From Alistipes sp. (lineage in GTDB: Bacteria > Bacteroidota > Bacteroidia > Bacteroidales > Rikenellaceae), in contig JAFXIS010000015.1 of assembly GCA_017532885.1 (NCBI GenBank), positions 1 through 8,475 of the forward strand: DNA of 8,475 nt, read 5' to 3'. The translations under genes were made by a program, and so were the position numbers. Of the stretch, positions 1 through 6,755 are shown piece after piece (position 1 is the stretch's first letter; the number at the start of each line of letters is the position of its first letter). The notes beneath the pieces were generated by a model. That model was not told the DNA's origin and did not search any database. It saw only the letters and a list, made by a program, of their open reading frames with translations.

Positions 1-705
1 GCCACCAAGGTCGATGAATACACCGTAGTTGGTGATGTTCTTAACGGTACCCTCCAAAATCTGGCCCTTCTCAAGCTTCGACATGATAACCTGCTTCTGA
101 GCCTCCAACTCTGCCTCGATGAGAGCCTTGTGAGATACTACTACATTGCGGAACTCCTGGTTAATCTTAACAACCTTGAACTCCATAGTCTTATCGACAT
201 ATACATCGTAGTCGCGGATAGGCTTAACATCAATCTGCGAACCGGGCAAGAATGCCTCGATGCCGAATACATCGACAATCATACCGCCCTTAGTGCGGCA
301 CTTAACATAACCCTTGATAATCTCGTCGTTGTTCAAAGCCTCGTTTACACGATCCCATGACTTGAGCTGACGAGCCTTCTTGTGCGAAAGTACGAGGGCA
401 CCGCCCTTGTCCTCTACCGACTCAACATAAACCTCAACCTTCTCACCTACGGTAAGCTCGGGGTTGTAACGGAACTCGGTAGCCTGAATCATACCCTCGC
501 TCTTGTAGCCGATGTTTACGGTTACCTCGCGCTTGTTGATTTCGCTTACTGTACCCTCAACAACCTCGCCTACTGCGATGTTTGAAAGAGTCTGGTCGTA
601 AGACGCTGCAACCTCCTCCTTTGACAGATTGCCATAAAGGTCCAAATCATTCTCAAACGCGTTCCAATCGAAACTCTCGTTTGCTACATTCTTAATTTCC
701 TCCAT
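1..705 (-). CDS. rpsA: 30S ribosomal protein S1, N-terminal part (partial at window edge)
   Basis: Ribosomal protein S1 binds mRNA on the 30S subunit and helps translation start. Reading the minus strand from ATG at 705-703 gives 235 uninterrupted codons that continue past base 1. The protein begins MEEIKNVANESFDWNAF and then shows successive S1/OB-fold repeats: about residues 46-108 (EVVEGTVSEINKREVTVNIG...LSHKKAR), about 125-193 (IIKGYVKCRTKGGMIVDVFG...VVVSHKAL), and the start of a third from about 215 (GQILEGTVKNITNYGVFIDL). This matches the Bacteroidales S1 pattern, including the FLPGSQIDVKPIRDYD stretch that I recognise from that order. The family usually has about 590 residues there, so roughly 60% lies outside the window. 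The start is chosen because it is the only ATG ahead of the conserved N-terminus. A promoter sits about 100 bp upstream. The plus-strand open frames inside this gene are shadows. Confidence 0.96.
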   Translation of the reverse strand, partial: MEEIKNVANESFDWNAFENDLDLYGNLSKEEVAASYDQTLSNIAVGEVVEGTVSEINKREVTVNIGYKSEGMIQATEFRYNPELTVGEKVEVYVESVEDKGGALVLSHKKARQLKSWDRVNEALNNDEIIKGYVKCRTKGGMIVDVFGIEAFLPGSQIDVKPIRDYDVYVDKTMEFKVVKINQEFRNVVVSHKALIEAELEAQKQVIMSKLEKGQILEGTVKNITNYGVFIDLGG

Positions 706-801
706 AATGCGGAATTTGTTTTGCGATACAATCGCTCGTTAAAATGTTAATAATTAGTTAGTTGTGCTTGTGCGCATATCTTGTACGCGCGCAAAGCGAC
801 T

Positions 802-832
802 GCAAAGATAACGCTTTTTGGGTAAAAATCAA
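802..832 (-). promoter_or_regulatory. Bacteroidota-type promoter for rpsA
   Basis: On the minus strand TTG (832-830) is followed by 19 bases and then TATCTTTG (810-803), which fits the Bacteroidota primary sigma consensus (TTTG/TTG, about 19-21 bases, TAnnTTTG). Transcription would start near 795-797, leaving a leader of roughly 90 bases before the rpsA ATG. That leader begins with an imperfect GC-rich inverted repeat (787-793 against 769-775). I infer the assignment from the motif, spacing and position. Confidence 0.75.
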
Positions 833-935
833 CCATTTAGCACGATTTTTTTTGAGATGGATAGATGTGTAAATTGTGAAATGTTGTTTTTGTGCAATAA
901 ATTTTGGAAAAAGAGGGCTTTAAGGTGTCGTATTA

Positions 936-968
936 TTTTCTAAATTCCACTTTTATTTTGTATCTTTG
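936..968 (+). promoter_or_regulatory. Probable promoter for the glycosyltransferase-sigma operon
   Basis: TATCTTTG at 961-968 is an exact match to the TAnnTTTG -7 consensus, 27 bases before the ATG at 996. The -33 position is weak: only a T-rich stretch (TTTTC, 936-940) lies at the right distance. The -7 match and position support a promoter, possibly of modest strength or helped by an activator. Confidence 0.6.
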
Positions 969-995
969 TGGCTTGTTTGATAATGAGAGGTTTTT

Positions 996-2153
996 ATGAA
1001 TTATACAGACTATATATTACAGCATTATGGGTGGCAGGGGGTAGCGCTTGCTGCGGTTATTATAGCGCTCTTTTTGATACAGTTATGGTACTACCTTGTG
1101 CGTTATGGCAAGGTTAGCCGTTTCCGTAATTCGCGCAGAAAGAAGAAACTTTCGTCCGAGCCGGCTGTATCGATTGTTGTGCCCATGTTCTCGGAGGATT
1201 ACACCTATCTCGACGAGGGACTTCAGCAACTTTTGGGTCAGCAATACGCAACGACTTATGAGGTTGTGGTGGTATATGTGGGTGCCGATAGCGATTTTTA
1301 TGAGGAGTTGCTGCGTCAGCGCCTGTTCCATCCAAATTTGACGGTTACGAAGATTGCTTTTAACCCTCGCTTCCCCATCTCGGTGAAGATGGCTCTGAAT
1401 GTGGGTATTAAAGCGGCGCATAACGAGCATATCCTTATTACTACCACCGATGCTTCTCCGGCGTCGTCGCAGTGGCTTGCAATGATGGGCAAAGCCTTTA
1501 TGCGAGGCGATATAGTGTTGGGCTACACGGCGATAGATGCGCAAGCGGGCCTGGGTAACTACCTTATGCGCGCTTCGCGTTTGCAGCTGTCTCTCTATTG
1601 GTTGTCGGCTGCGGTGAAGGGCAAGACATATCGTGGCTCACGCCATAATTTCGGCTTTACGAAGAGCCTTTATTTTGGTGTCAAGGGCTTTAATTTCCTC
1701 AATATGAATATCGGTGAGGAGGATTTGTTTATTCAGGAGATAGCCAAGCCGAAGAATGTCAGCGTGGTGCTTATTCCCAAGGGCGCGATGATTGAGCGCG
1801 TGTGGGGCGGTATGCGTTGGTGGATTTCGCAGCTTCGCCACTATGGTACGGCATATCGTTTTTATCCCCAAAATGTGCGTAACGCCATAAGCTGGGATTT
1901 GGGTAGTCAGGTGTTGTTTTTGGCTACGGTGGTTACGGCGTTGATATATATGCCTTTGGAGTTTAAGTTGGGGGCTTTGCTTCTGCTTTTGGTGCGTTAT
2001 GTGGTTGCTATGTTGCGCATTCGCTCTGTGGCAAAGAGAGTAGGCGAGAAAAATATGGCGCTGAAGTATTTTATATTCGATTTATTCAATCCTTTGCTTA
2101 TGCTGTGTGTGCGATTTTCGCTCATGCGCAAGGATGATACAGCATGGAGATAG
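996..2153 (+). CDS. Membrane-anchored family 2 glycosyltransferase
   Basis: This 385-residue protein probably transfers a sugar from a nucleotide-sugar donor at the inner face of the cytoplasmic membrane; donor and acceptor are unknown. An N-terminal membrane helix (about 13-35) is followed by a basic stretch (RNSRRKKK). A GT-A glycosyltransferase domain covers about 57-290. It has the opening strand VSIVVPMFSED, a TTTDAS segment (149-154) in the place of the DxD metal/nucleotide motif, GEEDL (240-244) in the place of the acceptor-activating ED motif, and QLRHYGTAYRF (279-289) near the place of the (Q/R)xxRW motif. C-terminal hydrophobic segments lie at about 303-320, 324-341 and 357-375. The architecture resembles polysaccharide or glycolipid GT2 enzymes, but the terminal motif is not canonical, so it is unlikely to be a processive cellulose-synthase-type enzyme. 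Its stop overlaps the next gene by 10 bp, so the two are probably cotranscribed and translationally coupled. Confidence 0.88.
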   Translation: MNYTDYILQHYGWQGVALAAVIIALFLIQLWYYLVRYGKVSRFRNSRRKKKLSSEPAVSIVVPMFSEDYTYLDEGLQQLLGQQYATTYEVVVVYVGADSDFYEELLRQRLFHPNLTVTKIAFNPRFPISVKMALNVGIKAAHNEHILITTTDASPASSQWLAMMGKAFMRGDIVLGYTAIDAQAGLGNYLMRASRLQLSLYWLSAAVKGKTYRGSRHNFGFTKSLYFGVKGFNFLNMNIGEEDLFIQEIAKPKNVSVVLIPKGAMIERVWGGMRWWISQLRHYGTAYRFYPQNVRNAISWDLGSQVLFLATVVTALIYMPLEFKLGALLLLLVRYVVAMLRIRSVAKRVGEKNMALKYFIFDLFNPLLMLCVRFSLMRKDDTAWR

Positions 2154-2707
2154 TTGATTATATAGTTGCGGATGACCGCCACCTCGTAGAGTTGTCGCTC
2201 GCAGGCGATGACTTGGCGTTTGAATACCTCTTCAACCGTTATAGCGATGCTATGCGTCGTCTGTTCTTGCAGCGTTCTACCTCGGTTGAGGATACCGAAG
2301 ATTTGTTGCAAGAGACATTTATAAAGGTCTATGTGAATCTGCATCGTTACTCGCCGTCGTACACCTTCGGACAGTGGGTTTATACCATTGCACGCAATAC
2401 GCATATCGATTTTGAGCGTAGTCGTCAGGAAAAGTTGTCGTTGGACGAGAAGTTCTCGGCTCCCGTGGCGAGTACTCCATCTCCGGAGGAGAATCTTATA
2501 AGCATTCAGCAGCGCTCACAGATTGAACACTATATCAGTTGCCTCCCGGCGCAGTATCGCCAACTCTTTACGATGCGTTTTCTGGAGGATTACTCCTATG
2601 AGGAGATTGCCGAGAAATTGCAACTTCCTATGGGTACGGTTAAAACGCGTATCCATCGGGCGCGCGAGCGTATGTGCGCATTGATTCTTGAGGGCGAGAA
2701 GGCATAA
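2144..2707 (+). CDS. ECF-family RNA polymerase sigma factor
   Basis: This 187-residue protein would direct RNA polymerase to a special promoter set. Sigma region 2 covers about 20-92 (AFEYLFNRYSDAM, then DTEDLLQETFIKVY and FGQWVYTIARNTHIDF). Region 4 covers about 125-180, with an HTH whose recognition part is LPMGTVKTRIHRAR (161-174). A variable linker of about 30 residues joins them, and there is no region 1 or 3, as is normal for ECF factors. The ATG at 2144 lies inside the last codons of the glycosyltransferase, and region 2 falls at the usual distance from it. No anti-sigma gene follows: the next 96-130 bases are non-coding and then an unrelated gene starts. Control may therefore act on transcription or through the membrane glycosyltransferase gene's expression; this is inference. 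Confidence 0.93.
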   Translation: MEIVDYIVADDRHLVELSLAGDDLAFEYLFNRYSDAMRRLFLQRSTSVEDTEDLLQETFIKVYVNLHRYSPSYTFGQWVYTIARNTHIDFERSRQEKLSLDEKFSAPVASTPSPEENLISIQQRSQIEHYISCLPAQYRQLFTMRFLEDYSYEEIAEKLQLPMGTVKTRIHRARERMCALILEGEKA

Positions 2708-2839
2708 TATTCTCCTGTTGAGAGTTTCTCGGCTCTTGATTTATGATGGCATGAGGCGAAGTCTGATAGCCCTTTATGACGATTATCCCTACTATGGTTA
2801 ATATTGAAAACAGAGAAGATTAGTATCAAAAATTACGAA

Positions 2840-3715
2840 ATGAACAGTAGTAATGTCATAGTTCGTGCAGCGAGGCGTGAGGATGCACTCACGATTGCCA
2901 GAGTAGTAGCAATGGCGATAGGCGATGAGCAGGCGTTGCAGGCTTATTGTGGCGATAAATACCTTGATGTGCTAACCGAAGTTGCTTGCCATAGAGCCAC
3001 ACAATATAGCTGGCAATATACACTTATTGCAGAGGTGAATGGTGTGGCTGCAGGTGCTGTTGTGGGATATGATGGGGCACGACTTGAAATATTGCGAGAG
3101 GGCACTTTTGCTGTTCTGCAAGCATTCACAGGTAGCGTTCCGAATATTGCCAACGAAACAGAGGCGGGTGAGTATTATCTCGACTCGGTTGGTGTGTTGC
3201 CCGAATTTCGCGGTATAGGTGTTGGACAGGCGCTGATTACGGCATTCTGCGATAAGGCTTATGCTGAAGGTGCGGAGCGTGTGGGCCTGATTGTGGATTA
3301 CGACAATCCATCGGCAGAAAAGCTCTATCTCTCGCTTGGCTTTGAGTATGTCGGCGAGCGCACCTTCTTTGGGCATCAGATGCGACATTTGCAGCGAAAG
3401 AATAATTGGAATATCAGAGAGCGTGTAATGCGTTCTGTGAATATTACGGAGTTTCAGCGACGAGTCTATTTGGAACTGCTAAATATCCCGCAGGGAGATA
3501 CGATATCTTATGGCGAGTTGGCTCGACGCATCGGTTGTCGCAGTGCGCAGGCTGTGGGGCAGGCGTTGAAGCGGAATCCTTTTGCCCCTGATGTGCCATG
3601 TCATCGCGTAGTATCGTCGGATGGCTCCCTTTGTGGCTATAATGGCCGGCGTGAGGGCGCGGAGATTGAGCGTAAACGCAAATTATTGGCATCAGAGCAT
3701 AATAGCCGCAAATGA
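2840..3715 (+). CDS. Fusion protein: GNAT acetyltransferase + O6-alkylguanine-DNA alkyltransferase domain
   Basis: This protein has 291 residues from the ATG at 2840. Residues about 6-185 form a GNAT N-acetyltransferase domain, with the acetyl-CoA loop R-G-I-G-V-G (124-129) after the strand YYLDSVGVLPEF, and the typical NPSAEKLYLSLGFEYVGE end. Residues about 203-287 form the C-terminal domain of methylated-DNA-protein cysteine methyltransferase, which repairs O6-alkylguanine by moving the alkyl group to its own cysteine. The helix YGELARRIG (224-232), the DNA-contact helix AQAVGQALKRNP (236-247) and the active-site PCHRV (253-257, Cys254) are all present. The N-terminal domain of full-length alkyltransferases is absent. 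The residue that is Arg (the 'arginine finger', ARAVG) in many members is Gln here. A TTG at 2804 would add 12 residues, but the ATG directly precedes the domain and is preferred. The GNAT substrate is unknown. The gene lies 132 bp beyond the sigma gene. Confidence 0.87.
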   Translation: MNSSNVIVRAARREDALTIARVVAMAIGDEQALQAYCGDKYLDVLTEVACHRATQYSWQYTLIAEVNGVAAGAVVGYDGARLEILREGTFAVLQAFTGSVPNIANETEAGEYYLDSVGVLPEFRGIGVGQALITAFCDKAYAEGAERVGLIVDYDNPSAEKLYLSLGFEYVGERTFFGHQMRHLQRKNNWNIRERVMRSVNITEFQRRVYLELLNIPQGDTISYGELARRIGCRSAQAVGQALKRNPFAPDVPCHRVVSSDGSLCGYNGRREGAEIERKRKLLASEHNSRK

Positions 3716-3777
3716 AACTTATGTGCTATCTGCGTTCGACCGGATTAAGCCTTTGCGGTAGAAATATAGAAAATTAG

Positions 3778-3812
3778 AATCATGATGTTTCCAATATCAT
3801 GATTATTTTTTT
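3778..3812 (+). terminator. Possible rho-independent terminator after the GNAT-alkyltransferase gene
   Basis: A perfect 9-bp inverted repeat, AATCATGAT (3778-3786) and ATCATGATT (3796-3804), encloses a 9-base loop and is followed by seven T residues (3806-3812). The stem is AT-rich (two G-C pairs), so it would be a weak terminator. The same bases may instead, or also, be an operator, because each arm contains the 8-bp palindrome ATCATGAT and they lie within the promoter of the next gene. Confidence 0.5.
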
Positions 3813-3819
3813 AATTTTG
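3788..3819 (+). promoter_or_regulatory. Probable promoter for the DUF169 gene
   Basis: TAATTTTG at 3812-3819 is an exact TAnnTTTG match, 42 bases before the ATG at 3862. The -33 position offers only TTT (3788-3790), so that element is weak. The palindrome ATCATGAT occurs at 3779-3786 and 3796-3803, the second copy lying between the -33 and -7 positions, a good place for regulator binding. Confidence 0.55.
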
Positions 3820-3861
3820 TAGAGAGATTGCATAAGAGATTATAAGCAAAAGCTGAAATTT

Positions 3862-4578
3862 ATGACACCACAAGGATTTGTTTGCAAGTTTCGCGAGGCG
3901 TTTGGAGAAGTTGCGCCCCTGCCGATAGCTTTTTGGTATGGCGATACGGCAGTAAACCCCGAGAGCCGTGTGCCACGATGTATGGTTGGCGCAATTCGCA
4001 AAGTGTGCGAAGGTAATGCGCTGTCGCTCACAGCCGAGAATGTTCAGTGCGGTGGCGGTGGGCTCTATACGGCTTTTCATCCTATGCCTGAGCGAGTGCC
4101 GTTGTTTGTGTCCGAGGTGGAGCATTATAAGCGCACACCCGAGCAGGTTCGAGCCTATGTCGAGAGCCTTGAAATCGAACTTGCCGATAAACCATATCTT
4201 AACTTTGTGCGTGTCGATCTGCTGGAGAGTTGGGAGGGTGTTGAGGCGGTTGTATTCTTCGCTACGCCCGATATTTTGTCGGGACTATGCACCTGGGCTT
4301 TCTACGATAACGATTCCGAAGATGCTGTTACGACGAAGTTCGCATCGGGATGTGCTGCAATCGTTTCGTTTGCTACGACAGAGAATCGCAAGGGAGGGCG
4401 TCGCTGTTTCTTGGGCATGTTCGACCCCTCGGCGCGCCCGCTTGTCCCGAAAAATGAATTGACATTCGCTGTGCCTATGAGCCGCTTTGAGGAGATGCTC
4501 GCGACGATGCCCGACTCGGCTCTATATCAGAAGGCTTTTTCGGTTGTTCGACGAAGAATTAATGGTGAGATTAAATAA
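3862..4578 (+). CDS. DUF169 family protein, function unknown
   Basis: This 238-residue soluble protein has no signal peptide or membrane segment. It resembles the DUF169/COG2043 family: it has an N-terminal PIAFWYGD segment (21-28), a central CGGGGLYTAF block (63-72) and a TTKFASGCAAIVSF block (157-170), followed by RCFLGMFDPSARP (181-193) and a final TFAVPMSRFEEML (201-213), in the order usual for that family. The length fits (about 230-260). Six cysteines (40, 49, 63, 143, 164, 182) are visible, two of them in the conserved glycine-rich blocks. This leaves room for metal or redox chemistry, but no function is established from this. The gene starts a rightward run, with the NERD gene 9 bp after its stop. 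Confidence 0.78.
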   Translation: MTPQGFVCKFREAFGEVAPLPIAFWYGDTAVNPESRVPRCMVGAIRKVCEGNALSLTAENVQCGGGGLYTAFHPMPERVPLFVSEVEHYKRTPEQVRAYVESLEIELADKPYLNFVRVDLLESWEGVEAVVFFATPDILSGLCTWAFYDNDSEDAVTTKFASGCAAIVSFATTENRKGGRRCFLGMFDPSARPLVPKNELTFAVPMSRFEEMLATMPDSALYQKAFSVVRRRINGEIK

Positions 4579-4587
4579 ATTTCAGAG

Positions 4588-5391
4588 ATGATTCTATTAA
4601 TTATCATATTAACCATACTTATTGTATGGAAAATATTTTCATCGTCCTCCAATGAGATTAAAAAGACTGGCGAATGGTCATATACTCCTGAAGATATTGG
4701 CAAATCTGGAGAAAGAGCAGTCGCTCGAAAACTTAATTGGTTACCGAAAGAGTATATTGTACTTAATGATGTGTTATTATGTACCCCTTATGGAACGACG
4801 CAAATCGACCATATTGTAGTGTCTCCATATGCAATCTTTGTTATTGAAACTAAAAATTATAAAGGGTGGATATTCGGTCATCAAGATGCGGAAGAGTGGA
4901 AGCAAAGCCTGTTCGGACAGAAGCAGATGTCGAGATGGTCGAGTAATCAATATAAATTTATAAATCCGATTCGCCAAAATATGGTTCATTTTCAGGCTGT
5001 TAAAACTGCATTGCGAGAGATTGGGGATTTTACAATTATTCCTATTGTTGCTTTTGCAGATAGTGCGAATTTGAAAATAACGACTCCGAATCATACTGTA
5101 ATCAATTGGTGTGATTTGCAATCTTTTATTATGTCGTACAAGACTCCAAGTATATCTCTCGACAAAATTCAACAGATTGTAACTAAACTATCAGTCTCAA
5201 ATATAGTTATAGAGGGGAGTAGAGAGCGACATGTTGAACGGGTTCAAATGATGCAGCAAAATAGAGAATTAGCAATTGCTAATAGGCGGTGTCCTAAATG
5301 TGGGGGGCTTCTTGTACAGCGACAAAGTAAATATGGCAGTTTTTTGGGATGTTCTAATTACCCAAGATGCCGATTTACTCATAATAATTAA
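4588..5391 (+). CDS. NERD-domain protein with C-terminal topoisomerase-type zinc finger
   Basis: This 267-residue protein is probably membrane-anchored, with the N-terminal helix MILLIIILTILIVWKIF (1-17). The nuclease-related domain (NERD) covers about 34-145: GKSGERAVARKL (38-49), then QIDHIVVSPYAIFVIETKNYKGW (73-94, with Asp74, Glu87 and Lys89 in the order of a PD-(D/E)xK-type active site), and later NPIRQN (126-131) and IVAFADSA (153-160). The C-terminus has a four-cysteine zinc ribbon like that of type I topoisomerases: CPKCGG (Cys235, Cys238), then GCSNYPRC (Cys255, Cys261). DNA binding or cleavage is a family inference; no substrate is known. Base composition differs sharply from the neighbours: a sampled 60-base stretch at 4621-4680 has about 35% GC, against about 63% at 5521-5580 in the next gene. 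This suggests later acquisition. Confidence 0.88.
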   Translation: MILLIIILTILIVWKIFSSSSNEIKKTGEWSYTPEDIGKSGERAVARKLNWLPKEYIVLNDVLLCTPYGTTQIDHIVVSPYAIFVIETKNYKGWIFGHQDAEEWKQSLFGQKQMSRWSSNQYKFINPIRQNMVHFQAVKTALREIGDFTIIPIVAFADSANLKITTPNHTVINWCDLQSFIMSYKTPSISLDKIQQIVTKLSVSNIVIEGSRERHVERVQMMQQNRELAIANRRCPKCGGLLVQRQSKYGSFLGCSNYPRCRFTHNN

Positions 5392-5456
5392 ATATTTTAG
5401 CGCATTTTGAATTAGGATAAGGAAATATGGTTCGCGAAATCTGAATAACACAAAAA

Positions 5457-6134
5457 ATGAAACCTTACATAATTTGTCATATGATAGCCTCGGTGGATGG
5501 GCGCATTGATTGCGATATGACCGAGCAGATTGAGGGCGGCAACGAGTATTACGAGGCGTTGGAGGCGCTCGCGTGTGAGTCAATGTTGATGGGCCGCGTG
5601 ACTATGCAGATGCACTACGCTCTTTCGGAGCCTTTTGTTGCGGCGGACTCTGCGCCAATCGGCCACGAGGCGTTCTATATTGCTCGTCAGGCGGCTGCCT
5701 ACTGCGTGGGAATCGACACCCACGGTAAGCTGCAATGGGGCGAAACGGAGTTCGATGGGCAGGCTCTGCTCGTAATCACCGACGAACATTGCCCGAAGGC
5801 CTACCACGACCGCCTCTCGGAGCAGGGTATTTCGTGGATTGCAACGGGCAAAAACGGCATAGATCTTGCGCGCGCTATGGAGTTGCTTGCCGAGGAGTTT
5901 AATGTTGAGCGATTGGCGGTTACGGGTGGCGGACATATCAATGGCGCATTTTTGGAGGCGGGCCTGCTCGACGAGGTGAGCTTTATGGTCGCTCCGGGTA
6001 TAGATGGCCGCGCAGGGATGGCGGCTGTTTTCGATGGTATAGCCGACAAAAATCGCCCTGCAACCCGGTTGCGCCTTCAGAGCGTGCGGCAGATGGGCGA
6101 AACGGTGTGGATGAGGTATAAATTTAAGAATTAA
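5457..6134 (+). CDS. RibD C-terminal / dihydrofolate reductase-like protein
   Basis: This 225-residue cytosolic protein is probably an NAD(P)H-dependent reductase. The family includes the reductase domain of riboflavin biosynthesis (RibD-C) and many stand-alone enzymes of unknown substrate. The marks are IASVDGRID (10-18), the CESMLMGRVTM segment (40-50), the strand LLVIT (104-108), IATGKNGIDLARAM (128-141), the nucleotide-loop motif VTGGGHINGAFLEAGLLDEV (155-174) and the terminal ETVWMRYKF. It lacks the deaminase domain of true bifunctional RibD, so it is not a full riboflavin enzyme. The ATG at 5457 follows an A-rich stretch (ACACAAAAA) typical of Bacteroidota starts. The flavin reductase-like gene begins 6 bp after its stop, so they are likely one operon. 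It is GC-rich, unlike the upstream NERD gene. Confidence 0.88.
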   Translation: MKPYIICHMIASVDGRIDCDMTEQIEGGNEYYEALEALACESMLMGRVTMQMHYALSEPFVAADSAPIGHEAFYIARQAAAYCVGIDTHGKLQWGETEFDGQALLVITDEHCPKAYHDRLSEQGISWIATGKNGIDLARAMELLAEEFNVERLAVTGGGHINGAFLEAGLLDEVSFMVAPGIDGRAGMAAVFDGIADKNRPATRLRLQSVRQMGETVWMRYKFKN

Positions 6135-6140
6135 ATAGTT

Positions 6141-6698
6141 ATGCGTAAGAATTTTGGAGCGAAGAGCTGGCTCTATCCGATGCCGGTGCTGATTGTTGCG
6201 GCCTATGATGCAGACTGTAAGCCCAATGCGATGAATGCTGCGTGGGGCGGGGTATTTACCGATGATCATATAGGGATTTGCCTCTCGGAGGGGCATAAAA
6301 CCACGAAAAATATCCTTGCGACGCGAGCCTTTACGGTGAGTATGGCTACGGCCGAGCAACTCGAGGCGTGCGATTATGTGGGTATTGTTTCGGGCAATAA
6401 AGAGCCTGATAAATTTGCCAAGGCGGGCTTTACGGCAGTGCGCTCGGAGGTGGTCAATGCACCTATTATCAAGGAGTTGCCTTTTACTTTGGAGTGCGAG
6501 TTGGTGTCGTACGATAAGGAGAGCAACCATATTGTTGGTCGCATCGTAAATGTGAGTGCCGACGAAAAAATCCTCACCGATGGCAAGGTGGACTACCGCA
6601 AGCTGCGCCCCATAACCTACGACCCTATTAACCACCACTACATCGAACTTGGTGAGGTGGTCGGCAACGCCTTCTCCGACGGCAAGAAGCTGAAATAG
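6141..6698 (+). CDS. Flavin reductase family protein (FMN-binding split barrel)
   Basis: This 185-residue soluble protein resembles the flavin reductase-like/FMN-binding split-barrel family, which binds FMN and catalyses or assists flavin-dependent reduction. It opens with WLYPMPVLIVAAYDADCKPNAM (10-31), the usual start of the family. Next come AAWGGVFTDD (33-42) and the phosphate/flavin-contacting stretch ICLSEGHKTTKNILATRAFTVSM (46-68), then FTLECELVSYD (115-125) and IVGRIVNVSADEKIL (131-145). The C-terminus is HHYIELGEVVGNAF. The gene starts 6 bp after the RibD-C-like gene, so the two are probably translated from one mRNA and may act together on one flavin- or NAD(P)H-linked reaction. A strong terminator follows 19 bases after the stop. 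Confidence 0.88.
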   Translation: MRKNFGAKSWLYPMPVLIVAAYDADCKPNAMNAAWGGVFTDDHIGICLSEGHKTTKNILATRAFTVSMATAEQLEACDYVGIVSGNKEPDKFAKAGFTAVRSEVVNAPIIKELPFTLECELVSYDKESNHIVGRIVNVSADEKILTDGKVDYRKLRPITYDPINHHYIELGEVVGNAFSDGKKLK

Positions 6699-6717
6699 AA
6701 TACTTTATAATCATTGT

Positions 6718-6755
6718 AAAGGGACTGCCTCACAGGGTAGTCCCTTTGCTCTTTT
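6718..6755 (+). terminator. Strong rho-independent terminator after the flavin reductase gene
   Basis: AAAGGGACTGCC (6718-6729) pairs with GGTAGTCCCTTT (6736-6747) as a 12-bp stem with one G-T pair and a 6-base loop, followed by GCTCTTTT (6748-6755). The hairpin could also slow transcription from the right, but the T tail is on the plus-strand side. Confidence 0.88.

Larger units (their letters stand above)
706..995. other. Divergent intergenic region, rpsA / glycosyltransferase
   Basis: No gene is seen here in either strand. The left part (706-800) is the rpsA leader. The centre holds the rpsA promoter. The right part (840-960) is AT-rich and ends in the promoter for the rightward glycosyltransferase. 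The two promoters face away from each other and do not overlap, with about 100 AT-rich bases between them. Confidence 0.7.

Noticed and set aside
130..585. Plus-strand open frames of 76 and 67 codons
   Set aside because: Both are antisense to rpsA, whose protein is clearly recognisable on the minus strand.
2794..2823. Nine-codon frame (MVNIENRED) before the fusion gene
   Set aside because: It is too short and has no supporting signal.
2804..2839. TTG start adding 12 residues to the GNAT-alkyltransferase protein
   Set aside because: The extra residues (MKTEKISIKNYE) precede the domain start. The ATG at 2840 is a stronger start codon and sits just before the first GNAT strand.
3706..3758. Inverted repeat CCGCAAA / TTTGCGG at the end of the fusion gene
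   Set aside because: Only 7 bp with a loop of about 39 bases and no T run, so it is within chance expectation.
3968..4462. Plus-strand open frame of 164 codons in another frame of the DUF169 gene
   Set aside because: Its translation is rich in Arg, Cys and Ser with no family pattern, and the overlapping frame has recognisable conserved blocks.
5406..5434. Possible promoter ahead of the RibD-C-like gene
   Set aside because: TTTG is present, but the -7 candidate (TATGGTTC) matches poorly and the spacing is about 16 instead of 19-21.
5580..6638. Minus-strand open frame of 352 codons across two plus-strand genes
   Set aside because: It lies antisense to the RibD-C-like and flavin reductase-like genes. 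Its translation is rich in His, Arg and Cys with no domain pattern, as expected of the reverse of GC-rich coding DNA.
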